Source of the DNA: an uncultured Oligella sp.
GTDB lineage: Bacteria; Pseudomonadota; Gammaproteobacteria; Burkholderiales; Burkholderiaceae_B
Direction: 5' to 3'
Assembly: GCA_947632105.1 (NCBI GenBank)
Contig: CANROD010000007.1
Location: 1 to 64,000 of the forward strand
Length of the DNA: 64,000 bases
The notes beneath the pieces were generated by a model. That model did not search any database. It was not told the origin of the DNA and saw only the letters and a program-made list of their open reading frames with translations. The position numbers and the translations under genes were made by a program. Every line of letters begins with the position of its first letter. Position 1 is the first letter of the stretch. Positions 8,724 through 17,854 of the stretch are shown in pieces.

Positions 8724-9654
8724 ATTAGTATTTTTAACCGTGGCTTTGCTCGTTTCGATGGCGTTGTTTATGACTGTCAAGGCGGGAGGGCAGTGGGATT
8801 TTGTGTTGAGCTTTAGGGGTAGCAAGCTAGTAGCCTTGTTAGTGGTTGCTTATGCAATTTCTATCTCCACTATTTTGTTTCAGACCATCACATCAAACCG
8901 TATATTAACACCCTATATTATGGGCTTTGATGCGCTATATTTATTAATTCAAACCTCCTTGATTTTTAGCTTTGGTGGTTTGGGTTATGCCACCATAGGG
9001 CATATTCCTAAGTTTGGTCTTGAGGTGAGCATTATGCTTTTTGCCTCTTTAGTGATGTTTTCAACTTTATTTTTAAAAGCGCAAGATGACCTGTATCGTA
9101 TGGTGCTGACAGGTGTGATTTTGGGTGTGTTATTTCGCAGTTTGACCAGCTTTCTACAACGTATTATTGACCCCGAAGAGTTTGCAGTTGTACAGGCTGC
9201 AAGCTTTGCTCAGTTCAATATCATTAGAACCGATTTGCTAGGAGTCAGCCTATTTATTGTGATAGCTGTCAGTGTGGTTATCTGGCGTTATCGTCATGAA
9301 CTAGACGTTATTGCGTTAGGCCGTGAGCATGCAATTAACTTAGGGGTCAACTATAAGCGTTCAATGATTTTGATGCTATTTTTAATTGCGGTATTAGTTT
9401 CTATTTCAACTGCGCTCGTTGGCCCAGTGAGCTTTTTTGGCTTGTTAGTGTCCGGCATTGTTTATTCGGTGATGAAGACTTATCGACACGCTGTATTGAT
9501 ACCGGCTTCTTTTCTTCTCGGTGCGTTAATTTTGGTGTTAGGTCAATTAATTTTCGAGCATTTCCTTGGCATGCAAGCTGTGCTGAGTGTAGTGGTTGAG
9601 TTCCTTGGCGGTATCGTATTTATTATCTTTTTACTCAGACGCAAAGCGCTGTGA
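8710..9654 (+). CDS. Iron-siderophore ABC permease 2 (FecCD family, FatC/CeuC-like)
   Basis: Second half of the permease. I start it at ATG 8710 (MQTHRLVFLTVALLV), which overlaps the first permease by 14 bases. A longer reading from 8617 would add 31 residues that merely read the other gene's 3' end out of frame. From 8710 the protein has 314 residues and about nine helices, with NRILTPYIMGFDALYLLIQT, the cytoplasmic coupling segment VGPVSFFGLLVSGI, and a C-terminal EFLGGIVFIIFLL. Two different FecCD permeases make a heterodimer, as in CeuBC/FatDC. Confidence 0.9.
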   Translation: MQTHRLVFLTVALLVSMALFMTVKAGGQWDFVLSFRGSKLVALLVVAYAISISTILFQTITSNRILTPYIMGFDALYLLIQTSLIFSFGGLGYATIGHIPKFGLEVSIMLFASLVMFSTLFLKAQDDLYRMVLTGVILGVLFRSLTSFLQRIIDPEEFAVVQAASFAQFNIIRTDLLGVSLFIVIAVSVVIWRYRHELDVIALGREHAINLGVNYKRSMILMLFLIAVLVSISTALVGPVSFFGLLVSGIVYSVMKTYRHAVLIPASFLLGALILVLGQLIFEHFLGMQAVLSVVVEFLGGIVFIIFLLRRKAL

Positions 9655-9661
9655 TGATCCT

Positions 9662-10420
9662 ATGATTACAATTGATCAGGTGTCGTTCCAAGTTGGTGGA
9701 ACGCAAATTTTAAAAAATATTAGCCTTGAAATTCCTCAGGGTGGCATTACGGCGTTAGTCGGACCTAATGGAGCAGGTAAATCAACCTTGTTTTCTCTGA
9801 TGTCGCGTATGCAAGAGTTTAATCAAGGCCAGATTTTTATCGATGGCATGGATATTAGAAAAACGGCTAATGAGGAAATGGCCAAAAAAATTGCTATCTT
9901 GCGCCAAGAAAATCACATTACAAGCCGTATTATGGTGAAGGAGATGCTGATGTTTGGCCGCTATCCATACCACAAGGGTCGTCCTACGGCTGAAGATGAT
10001 GCAATCATCAACAAGACGCTAAGGCATTTTGATTTATATGATTTACGCAGTCGCTATCTAACGGAGCTTTCCGGTGGACAACGTCAACGCGTGATGGTGG
10101 CAATGGTGTTTTGTCAAACGACCGATTATTTGTTATTGGATGAGCCATTAAATAATTTAGATATGTATCACTCACGCAAACTTATGCGTCAGCTTCGTCA
10201 TATCGCGGATGATCATCATCGTACAATTATTGTGGTGTTGCATGATGTTAACTATGCATCAGCCTATGCGGACTCAATTATTGGTCTGAAGGATGGGGAG
10301 CTTGTATTACATGGACAGCCTAATGAGGTATTGACATCAGATAATCTAGAGCGATTATTTGGTGTGGATGCCTCCGTTGTTGATGTTGATGGCCATAGTA
10401 TGGTGATGCATTATAGGTAA
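9662..10420 (+). CDS. Iron-siderophore ABC transporter ATPase (FecE/CeuD-like)
   Basis: Hydrolyses ATP to drive ferric siderophore import. The 252-residue protein has Walker A GPNGAGKS (residues 34-41), the signature LSGGQ (136-140), Walker B YLLLDEP (about 157-163) and a switch histidine in VVLHDVNYA. The start ATG 9662 lies 7 bases after the permease 2 stop; an upstream in-frame start at 9596 would sit inside the permease and is rejected. It is the last gene of the operon, which ends at the terminator at 10447. Confidence 0.93.
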   Translation: MITIDQVSFQVGGTQILKNISLEIPQGGITALVGPNGAGKSTLFSLMSRMQEFNQGQIFIDGMDIRKTANEEMAKKIAILRQENHITSRIMVKEMLMFGRYPYHKGRPTAEDDAIINKTLRHFDLYDLRSRYLTELSGGQRQRVMVAMVFCQTTDYLLLDEPLNNLDMYHSRKLMRQLRHIADDHHRTIIVVLHDVNYASAYADSIIGLKDGELVLHGQPNEVLTSDNLERLFGVDASVVDVDGHSMVMHYR

Positions 10421-10446
10421 TTAGTATTTTTTATTCATTAAGCATT

Positions 10447-10483
10447 AAAGTCGCTATTTATAACGTTAAATAGCGACTTTTTT
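10447..10483 (+). terminator. Terminator of the siderophore importer operon
   Basis: AAAGTCGCTATTTA and TAAATAGCGACTTT form a 14-bp stem around ACGT-like loop bases, followed by a T run. It closes the Fur-controlled operon. Confidence 0.92.
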
Positions 10484-10544
10484 GTATCCATAACGCTGTA
10501 TCATGGAGCATAAACTTAGTTCGTTTTAATTCAAAGGGAATATG

Positions 10545-11009
10545 ATGTTAAAAAATGCAATAGATATTAATGATAAGGTCACTACATTTGTAAAAGAAGT
10601 AGCTAAAAACGAGATGGTTTTTACGCTCACTCATAAAGAGACTAATGAAAGTGCTTTAGCCCTATCAATGGGGTTTAGTGATGATGACGGGGAGGATTGC
10701 CATGTGATGTGTTTTTGGTCTTCAGAGCAACTTGCTAAGGCATGTCAGCGTGATGAGTGGCAGGATTTTGAGATTGAAGGCATTGATTTGGTCGAGTTTT
10801 TAGAAAACTGGTGCCTAGGTTTAGCCATGGATCAGATAATTCCAGGGTTGAATTTTGACCAAACGTTACAGGGTGAGGAGGAGGAAGCAGTGCATCTAGC
10901 CATCTTGATTCTTAGCGAGTTAGAGCAGCAGAAAAAAGAATTATCTCTCGAAAAGTCTGAGAGTGTTGCTGAGTATAAAAGTCAGTTAGAGTCACTCTTC
11001 AACGATTAA
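10545..11009 (+). CDS. DUF2750-like small acidic protein
   Basis: A soluble, strongly acidic protein of about 154 residues, with no signal peptide or membrane segment. The central part (VMCFWSSEQLAKACQRDEW ... IDLVEFLENWCLGLAMDQIIPGLNF) has the W/F-x-x-x-x-x-A-x-x-C and PGL-x-x-D spacing of the DUF2750 family; function is unknown. A glutamate/lysine-rich helical tail follows. ATG 10545 is preferred over 10542 because AAAGGGA lies 5 rather than 2 bases upstream. It precedes a SUKH-like gene, and small acidic neighbours of this sort are often orphan immunity proteins, but no toxin gene is present here. Confidence 0.7.
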   Translation: MLKNAIDINDKVTTFVKEVAKNEMVFTLTHKETNESALALSMGFSDDDGEDCHVMCFWSSEQLAKACQRDEWQDFEIEGIDLVEFLENWCLGLAMDQIIPGLNFDQTLQGEEEEAVHLAILILSELEQQKKELSLEKSESVAEYKSQLESLFND

Positions 11010-11097
11010 TGATTTTTCATAAGGTATTATTTCTTAGTCAAATTGTCATGGTTGACCATTAATATAGTCGCAGTGAGCTTTAGGGAAGGAGTTAGTT

Positions 11098-11526
11098 GTG
11101 TTAGATAAAATGTTGATAAAATACCTTGATGAGGAAATAGGGCGAAATCTTCCCGATGTGGAAAATCGCTACAGACAGGTTTTTGCTGATTTGGGTCTTG
11201 ATGAAAAAAATCAAGACTTCATTGACTACTGGGCTATTTACAGCAATGAAATTCATGATGAGGATGGCTATTTAGTTGATTTAGCAGCAGAGCTAGATGA
11301 TTTTGAGCATAGTATGACTGCCGCGTTGCGAGAGGAATGTCAGTTGCCACCTCAGTATATTTCATTTTTAAAGAGTGAAATAAACGATCTTTTGTTCTAT
11401 GATATGGCGAGTGGGGAAGTATATTTGATCGATGCAAATGACCTTCACGGCTTTATTCATACGAAAAAGCACGATGAAAAATGGCCGAGTTTTGAAGAGT
11501 TTATCAAGGACTATTTAGAGTTTTAG
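11098..11526 (+). CDS. SMI1/KNR4 (SUKH)-like protein
   Basis: A 142-residue soluble acidic protein with a GTG start and AAGGAG about 6 bases upstream. The segment around residues 80-142 (LPPQYISFLKSEINDLL, YDMASGEVYLID, then WPSFEEFIKDYLEF at the very end) follows the SUKH pattern of LP.dY..FL, GEvy and W.SF.eFI. SUKH proteins commonly neutralise contact-dependent or polymorphic nuclease toxins. No toxin lies beside it, so it may be an orphan immunity gene. Its 3' end abuts a decayed glycerol dehydrogenase fragment on the other strand, pointing to a recombination or deletion junction. Confidence 0.65.
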   Translation: MLDKMLIKYLDEEIGRNLPDVENRYRQVFADLGLDEKNQDFIDYWAIYSNEIHDEDGYLVDLAAELDDFEHSMTAALREECQLPPQYISFLKSEINDLLFYDMASGEVYLIDANDLHGFIHTKKHDEKWPSFEEFIKDYLEF

Positions 11527-11765
11527 CATTTTTGTCAGAGCTTTGCCTATATCAATGGTTTTACCACCACAAATACCAACAATCACCGAGTAGCAGTCTT
11601 TTTTCACTTTGCCTAGGTGCTTTTGAAATTTCAGTTTGGGAGCTTTCAGGACTGAAATCCTCAAAGTGATAGGCTACATTTTCTCTTCGTAGCTGCTGAT
11701 AATATCTGCTTTATAGGATTAAGCGATGAAGCTATCAACTAAGATGTAGGGATTTTCTGTTTATT
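11524..11765 (-). pseudogene. Decayed N-terminal fragment of glycerol dehydrogenase (gldA-like)
   Basis: Reading the minus strand from about 11765 down gives disconnected pieces of the iron-type alcohol dehydrogenase fold. They are PYILVDSFIA, then after frame changes and stops YHFEDFSPESSQTEISK, then CYSVIVGICGGKTIDIGKAL. These line up in order with the GldA N-terminus (DKFVLG, FGGECSQNEIDRL, GIGGGKTLDTAKAL). In-frame stops and at least two frameshifts are present. Everything after the GGGK-type nucleotide-binding motif is missing, cut off where the SUKH-like gene ends. It is clearly inactive. This also explains most of the 400-base gap before the macroglobulin gene. Confidence 0.75.
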
Positions 11766-11890
11766 ATTAGATAACATAAGGTTAGTTGCAATTAAGTTGT
11801 CCAAAATCTTCTCTATATTGATCTGCATCTGAATTTGGTGAAACATCAATGATAGCGCTACTATTTGCTAGCTATCTCCCAATTTTTTTT

Positions 11891-11911
11891 ATAAGATAGA
11901 AAATATCTTAT
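11891..11911 (+). promoter_or_regulatory. Perfect 8-bp inverted repeat in the macroglobulin leader
   Basis: ATAAGATA (11891-11898) and TATCTTAT (11904-11911) pair across a 5-base loop, ending just before the AGGGG ribosome binding site and ATG 11926. It may be an operator or a leader hairpin affecting translation. AT-rich, so chance formation is possible. Confidence 0.4.
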
Positions 11912-11925
11912 CCTCAGGGGCCGTT

Positions 11926-14900
11926 ATGTCTAAACGCTTCATGTCACTATGTCGCCAAGTCTCACTGTTCGCCATTTTTGGAGCTGCTATGCTTGGTGCT
12001 GCTCATGCTCAGCCTTCTGTGGTTACTGTGGTACCAACAGACTCGGTAGCCAGAGCTGATTTTGTGCGCATAGGTTTTGATCAAGAGGTGATGCAGCTAG
12101 GTAGTGAGGTAACAGATCCATTTATCGTCGAGTGTGAAGGTACTCGCGTTGAGGGTTCGGGTAAATGGCCTGATAACCGGACTTGGCAATATGATTTTGC
12201 AACAGCGATTCTTGAGCCGCTGAATTGTCTGATACGAAGTAATCCCGACTTTAGTGATCTCAATGGAGAAAGTTTAGAGGAAAGTGACTATAAATTTATC
12301 ACCGGTAATTTAAATGTCCGAGTAAGACCTTGGTCTGGTAGCAATAATATCACTGAAGATCAATATTTTATTTTAATGTTCAATGGTCATGTTCCTAATG
12401 TGCAGCTCGCACAATATGGTTATTGTGCTGTTGAGGGAGTAGGCGAGCGTTTACCGCTTAAGGTCTTGGGGGCTGTTGAGTCTGAACCCTATCTTGAGGT
12501 AGTGGGTGCGCGCGTTAATCCTGAGTGGGCCAAGGTTGTGCATTGTGGTCGTAGATTGCCGAGTGGTGCAGAAATGTCCCTTGTCTTAGAGGCTAGCTTA
12601 GGTACGGAGTTTAATCATAGCCTAGGTAAAACTGAGCGTTTTGAGTATCAGGTGAGGGAGCCTTTTGAGGGAGAGATTAGCTGTAAGCGCCTTCGTCAAG
12701 GTGCACCTTGTATGCCTTTATCGGATATAAAGATTGGTTTTAATACTTTAGTGGATACTGATCAGTTAAAGCAGTTACGTTTAATTGTCAATGGTGAGAT
12801 ACGAGTGCCGGACAGTGCAGGAAATGATGCTGGTTATGGGAGCAATATTGCTAATCAGGCAGTATTTAAAGGGCCTTTTCCAGAACAAGCAAAATTACAG
12901 CTAATGCTACCTGAAGGTTTTAGTGATGATTTAGAAAGAGAGCTTGCCAATCGTGAGGGGCTCAGCCAAGACTTTGTACTTGATGAGTTTCCGCCCTTAG
13001 CCAAGTTTGCTAAGCAGGAGTTTGGAATTTATGAGCTCTTTGAAGAAAACGATAGTGTCGTTGCTGTGATTCCGGTGACACAGCGTCGTTTAGCGCATGA
13101 TCAACAGGATGGCCCGACTTTTTTAAATAGCCTTAGCACCACAAATGATGCTGAGGTAATACGCTGGTTAAGGCGTTTTAATCGTTTAAATGAGAGTACG
13201 ATTGATACGGTGGCCATTGGCGATATTATGGCTGACCGTGAAACTATTCAATGGGGCGGTCAGAATACGCCAACGTTGGATGCACGTTCTATTTCTATCT
13301 TTTCTGCGGATCAAGTAGGCTTAGAGCACATTGAATTACCGCAGTTAGCAAGCACTGAGGATAGTGATACTGAGGTTATTGGGATTCCACTTACGCAGAG
13401 TGGTTTTCATGTTTTGGAGCTCCAATCACCGACCCTAGGTAACAACTTACTTGCACATGATGAGTTGATGTATGTGCGCACCACGGCCTTGGTGACTAAC
13501 CTTGCCGTGCACATTAAGTATAGTGCGGAGGATTTCTTGGTGTGGGTAACACGTTTAGATACGGGTGAGCCGGTAGCTAATGCGACGGTTAAAATTTCAA
13601 ATTGCAAAGCTAAGTTGTTGCATAGTGGTACAACGGATGAGCAGGGTCGTCTTTATGTGGGTCAAACCTTAAGTAAAGCTGAGGGTTGCTATTATTCCAA
13701 TATTGGTGACTATTTTGTATCAGCAAGTATTGCCGAAGATCATCCTGCTGCTCAAGGGGTGGAGCAGTATAGTTTTGCTTTAAGTGATTGGAATGATGGG
13801 ATTGAGGCATGGCGCTTTAATCTGAGCAATTACCTTTATCGAGGAAGTGACAACGGTCGGTTAGTAGAGCATAGTTTCTTTGATCGTCCTTTATATCAAC
13901 GTGGTCAGCTGGTGGCTATGAAGCATTATTTGCGCGTACTAGATGAGCATAATTTATCATTGCCGCGAAGTAGTGAGTTACCGGAGAAAATTCGGTTAAC
14001 GCATAGTGGTAGTGGTGAACATTATGATTTTGATGTGCAATGGCTGCTGTCGCCGAGTGGTGGGTTGAGTGCGACGACTTATTGGAGCTTGCCTAAGGGA
14101 GCAAAGTTAGGTCGTTATGACCTTAGTTATTTGCGTCAAGGCAAAGAAATTTTGCAGAGTGATCAGAGTTTTAGAGTAGAGGAGTTTAAGGTCCCATTTT
14201 TAAATGGTTCTATAGCACTCGGTGCTGATGGACAAGCAAGTACACTCATCGCGCCTAGCTCTTTAAACGTTGATTTGCAACTCAATTACATTAGTGGTGG
14301 CCCAGCATCGAATTGGGATACTGAGGTGTCTGCCATGATTGGTGAGACTGCAGTAAGTTTTAAGGCGTATCCCGAGTATCAATTTGCTGCTACGCTGTTA
14401 GAGGACAATCAGTTAGTCGTTGATGAGGATCTACAAGGTGACAAGGTTTTCTTAAAGCAGCAAGCCTTAGTGTTGGATGAGCATGGACGTGGTCATTTAG
14501 CTATCGACACAATGCCTGCGATTAAAAATGTCTCTAGAGTGCGAGTGGAAAATGGCTTTATGGATCCGAATGGTGAGTTGCAAACGATTCAACAAAGTAT
14601 TGAGTTGTGGCCGGCTAATTTAGCCATAGGGATGCAGGTTGAGAGCTTTGACCAAGGTGATGTGTCTGCTGAAATTGACTTGGTGTTGCTCGACGCAAAG
14701 GGACTGCCTTTAGCTAATCATCCAGTCAGTATCCGAGCTTCGCAAGTGCATTATTTTGCAGTACGTAAGCGCTTAGTTGGTGGTTTTTATAGTTATGACA
14801 GTGAGCAACGCACTGAGGATTTAGGCGTGGTTTGTGATGGTCAAACAGATGCTGATGGTAAGTTTTCATGTGAGGTGCTTGAGCCATTCAAAGGCAGAGT

Positions 14901-17841
14901 TACATTCCACGCTATTGCCGAGGATGGGCAGGGTCGAGTAGTCTCTAACGCAAGCAGCTCTTATTTTAGTGGTTGGGGCTGGTTGGGCTCAGCAGATCAT
15001 GACCGGATTGATATTGTTGCCGATAAAAAGCGCTACAAGCCGGGTGATACAGCAACCTTACAGGTCCGTATGCCATTCCAAAAAGCGACTGCTTTAGTGG
15101 CATTGGAACGTGCCGGCATATTAGAAACGCAGGTGCATGAGCTTGACACCATGGATTCTAATATTCGTTTAGAGGTTGATAACACGTGGTATCCCAATAT
15201 CTATGTCTCAGTTTTAGCGGTGCGTGGTCGTATTGAAGGGGATGATGAAGCTGAAGGGCAAGCTCGTATCACTGGCTTAATTGACTTAAATAAACCGAGT
15301 TTTCGCTATGGTATTACTGAGCTTAAAGTGGATGACCCGGACAAGCAATTTGATCTGCAAATTAGTCTTGAGCAAGATACTTATCAATTAAGAGAGACAG
15401 CGACGGCCAAGATTAAAGGGACTTTACATGATGGCACACCAGCCTCTAGAGCTTCGGTCGCGGTGGCTGTTGTTGATGAGGCCTTATTAGAATTAGCTGA
15501 GCATAATAGCACTAACATCATTCATAGTATGCGCCGTGAGCGTGGTTATGGTGTGTTGACAGCGACAGCTCAATCAGAGGTGGTGGGACGCCGCCACTAT
15601 GGTCGTAAGGCCGTGGCAGCTGGTGGTGCTGCAGCAGATTTAGCTAAGCGCGGGGGGACTCGCGAGTTGTTCGATACCTTATTGTTATGGCACCCATCTA
15701 TTGAGTTAGATGCTAATGGTGAGGCCACGGTGCCCATTTTGCTGAATGACAGCATTTCTCGCTTTAAGGTTATCGCACTTGGTGACTATGGAGCGGAGCG
15801 CTTTGCTGAGGCACAAGCGGAGTTCAGCAGTGCTAAGGACCTGCAATTAATTTCCGGCATACCGAGCTTGGTTCGTGAGCAGGATCAATATGATTTAAGC
15901 TTAACTCTACGTAATATGACTGACAGAGTAGTAAATGTGAGTGTTGGCGGTCGTAGTCGTGGGGCGCTGGAGAGTAGCTTAGATAGTCAGGAAATTACCT
16001 TAGATGCTAAGCAGTCAAAAATCATTACGTGGCCAGTCCGCATCACATCTGCTTTGGCAGGTGATGCTAAGGAATATATTGTATGGAATTTCTTTGCTTC
16101 TGAAAAAATAACTCAACAAAATGAAGAGGCTGCTTTAAGTGATAGTATCAAGGTGGTTCAAAAAGTTCAGCCTTTGGTGCCCATTACCGTACGTCAATCA
16201 GCCATGCTACAGCTTGATGGTAGTGAGGCGGTTAGTACCTTAGCAATGGGGCTGCCTGATACGGCTTTGACGCTTGATGGTCAAACAATTGGTGGTGTTA
16301 CTGTGCAGTTGCAACGTAGTTTGCTAGGTCAAAGTGATGAGTTAAGGCAGTGGTTTACGAGTTATCCATATACTTGCTATGAGCAATTAGTTGCCATAGC
16401 AGTAGGCTTGGATGACCAGCAGGCGTGGGACAGTCTTATGCTTGAATTACCTCAGTATTTAGATGCTCAGGGTCTAGTGAAGTACTTCCCTAGCGCCAGA
16501 GCTAAGGGCAGTGCTACTCTAACTGCACATATTCTTAGTTTGTCGTTGCATGCTCAGCATGTTGGACTGAAATTTGACATTCCAAATGAGTATAAGGAGC
16601 AGATGCTAAGAGGGTTAGAGGCTATCTTTGAAGGACGTTTGGCTAGTCAGTATCCTTATCAGCAATGGCGTTGGAGTAGTCGATTGGCAGCGCTCACGAC
16701 GCTCGCTGAATATGGTCACGTGACCGCGCGTACTGCGATTTCTTACTATGAGCAATACAATCAATGGCATATGAACGATTGGATCAATTGGCTCATAATT
16801 ACTCAGCGTCTCAAGGACCCAGCCATGGCTCAAATTGCTCATGAGGCCAAAGCTAATCTCTTAGCCTTAATGAGCCGTGAGGGGCAGTTGCTGATACCGC
16901 AGTCTAATGAGTCAACCAATACATGGTGGACTATGTATGGCCGTGAGGCTAATTTAGCTAAGCTACTTTTTGTGGTGGCGGACGATGAAACTTGGTCAGT
17001 GGACATTCCTTATTTATTAAATGGCTTACTCAGTATGCAAAAGCAAGGTCATTGGGGAACGACGATTGCTAATAGTTACGCTAAGTTAGCGATGCAGCAT
17101 TATGCCCTTAAGTATGAAAGTATGGTGCCGACGGGTACGCTTAATATCGTTTTAAACAGTGCAGCGCCTGAGCGTGCTCAAGCTTCTGCTCAATACGAGA
17201 TTACAGGTGAGAGCTTTGTCGACAATACGGTGATGAGGCTTGAGCCATTACCTTGGCCTAGTAAAAAAGACAATCAACTGAGTTTAGATTTTGCTGGTGA
17301 GGGTAAGCTGTGGGCAACGGTTAGCGCACATGCGGCAGTGCCATTATTGGAAGCTAAGTATGCAGGCTATCAGTTGGAGCGCGAGATTCTGCCAGTTGTT
17401 CAGCAAATTGAGGGGCAATGGACTCAAGGCGATGTTTATAGAGTACAGCTTAAGATTCAGGCGAATTCGCCGATGACTTGGGTAGTACTTAATGATCCTA
17501 TCCCTAGCGGTGCGACTATTTTAGGTTCGGGCTTAGGTCGTGATAGCGCTATTTTACAAGCTCAGTCCGCAGCAGTTGCTGAGAAAAATCAGGCAGAGCC
17601 AGAGGGCGATGATAATAACGCTTACTGGCGTAATTGGCCGACTTTTGTTGAGCGTGGTACGGATAGCTATAAGGTCTATTATGACTACCTTGGCCAAGGT
17701 GAAACGGTACTTGAGTATACGGTTAGACTGAATCACGCTGGGGAGTTTAATTTGCCACCAGTCCGTATTGAGGCGCTATACAATCCGGACGTTTATGGTG
17801 AATGGCCAAATAATGAGTTGTTTAAGGTTCATGCGAAGTAG
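11926..17841 (+). CDS. Bacterial alpha-2-macroglobulin family protein
   Basis: A 1971-residue periplasmic protease trap. It has a Sec signal peptide (cleavage likely after AHA, residue 28). A long series of macroglobulin beta-sandwich domains follows, with a bait region near the middle. A thioester domain carries CYEQ at C1484-Q1487, matching the CxEQ motif that forms the reactive Cys-Gln thioester. The C-terminal receptor-like domain ends in LPPVRIEALYNPDVYGE. Unlike E. coli YfhM it shows no lipobox cysteine after the signal, so it is probably soluble, and it is about 300 residues longer. The next gene, 13 bases downstream, encodes PBP1C. This recurrent pairing is read as defence plus repair of damaged peptidoglycan. 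Confidence 0.93.
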   Translation: MSKRFMSLCRQVSLFAIFGAAMLGAAHAQPSVVTVVPTDSVARADFVRIGFDQEVMQLGSEVTDPFIVECEGTRVEGSGKWPDNRTWQYDFATAILEPLNCLIRSNPDFSDLNGESLEESDYKFITGNLNVRVRPWSGSNNITEDQYFILMFNGHVPNVQLAQYGYCAVEGVGERLPLKVLGAVESEPYLEVVGARVNPEWAKVVHCGRRLPSGAEMSLVLEASLGTEFNHSLGKTERFEYQVREPFEGEISCKRLRQGAPCMPLSDIKIGFNTLVDTDQLKQLRLIVNGEIRVPDSAGNDAGYGSNIANQAVFKGPFPEQAKLQLMLPEGFSDDLERELANREGLSQDFVLDEFPPLAKFAKQEFGIYELFEENDSVVAVIPVTQRRLAHDQQDGPTFLNSLSTTNDAEVIRWLRRFNRLNESTIDTVAIGDIMADRETIQWGGQNTPTLDARSISIFSADQVGLEHIELPQLASTEDSDTEVIGIPLTQSGFHVLELQSPTLGNNLLAHDELMYVRTTALVTNLAVHIKYSAEDFLVWVTRLDTGEPVANATVKISNCKAKLLHSGTTDEQGRLYVGQTLSKAEGCYYSNIGDYFVSASIAEDHPAAQGVEQYSFALSDWNDGIEAWRFNLSNYLYRGSDNGRLVEHSFFDRPLYQRGQLVAMKHYLRVLDEHNLSLPRSSELPEKIRLTHSGSGEHYDFDVQWLLSPSGGLSATTYWSLPKGAKLGRYDLSYLRQGKEILQSDQSFRVEEFKVPFLNGSIALGADGQASTLIAPSSLNVDLQLNYISGGPASNWDTEVSAMIGETAVSFKAYPEYQFAATLLEDNQLVVDEDLQGDKVFLKQQALVLDEHGRGHLAIDTMPAIKNVSRVRVENGFMDPNGELQTIQQSIELWPANLAIGMQVESFDQGDVSAEIDLVLLDAKGLPLANHPVSIRASQVHYFAVRKRLVGGFYSYDSEQRTEDLGVVCDGQTDADGKFSCEVLEPFKGRVTFHAIAEDGQGRVVSNASSSYFSGWGWLGSADHDRIDIVADKKRYKPGDTATLQVRMPFQKATALVALERAGILETQVHELDTMDSNIRLEVDNTWYPNIYVSVLAVRGRIEGDDEAEGQARITGLIDLNKPSFRYGITELKVDDPDKQFDLQISLEQDTYQLRETATAKIKGTLHDGTPASRASVAVAVVDEALLELAEHNSTNIIHSMRRERGYGVLTATAQSEVVGRRHYGRKAVAAGGAAADLAKRGGTRELFDTLLLWHPSIELDANGEATVPILLNDSISRFKVIALGDYGAERFAEAQAEFSSAKDLQLISGIPSLVREQDQYDLSLTLRNMTDRVVNVSVGGRSRGALESSLDSQEITLDAKQSKIITWPVRITSALAGDAKEYIVWNFFASEKITQQNEEAALSDSIKVVQKVQPLVPITVRQSAMLQLDGSEAVSTLAMGLPDTALTLDGQTIGGVTVQLQRSLLGQSDELRQWFTSYPYTCYEQLVAIAVGLDDQQAWDSLMLELPQYLDAQGLVKYFPSARAKGSATLTAHILSLSLHAQHVGLKFDIPNEYKEQMLRGLEAIFEGRLASQYPYQQWRWSSRLAALTTLAEYGHVTARTAISYYEQYNQWHMNDWINWLIITQRLKDPAMAQIAHEAKANLLALMSREGQLLIPQSNESTNTWWTMYGREANLAKLLFVVADDETWSVDIPYLLNGLLSMQKQGHWGTTIANSYAKLAMQHYALKYESMVPTGTLNIVLNSAAPERAQASAQYEITGESFVDNTVMRLEPLPWPSKKDNQLSLDFAGEGKLWATVSAHAAVPLLEAKYAGYQLEREILPVVQQIEGQWTQGDVYRVQLKIQANSPMTWVVLNDPIPSGATILGSGLGRDSAILQAQSAAVAEKNQAEPEGDDNNAYWRNWPTFVERGTDSYKVYYDYLGQGETVLEYTVRLNHAGEFNLPPVRIEALYNPDVYGEWPNNELFKVHAK

Positions 17842-17854
17842 GTCGTGCTAATTG

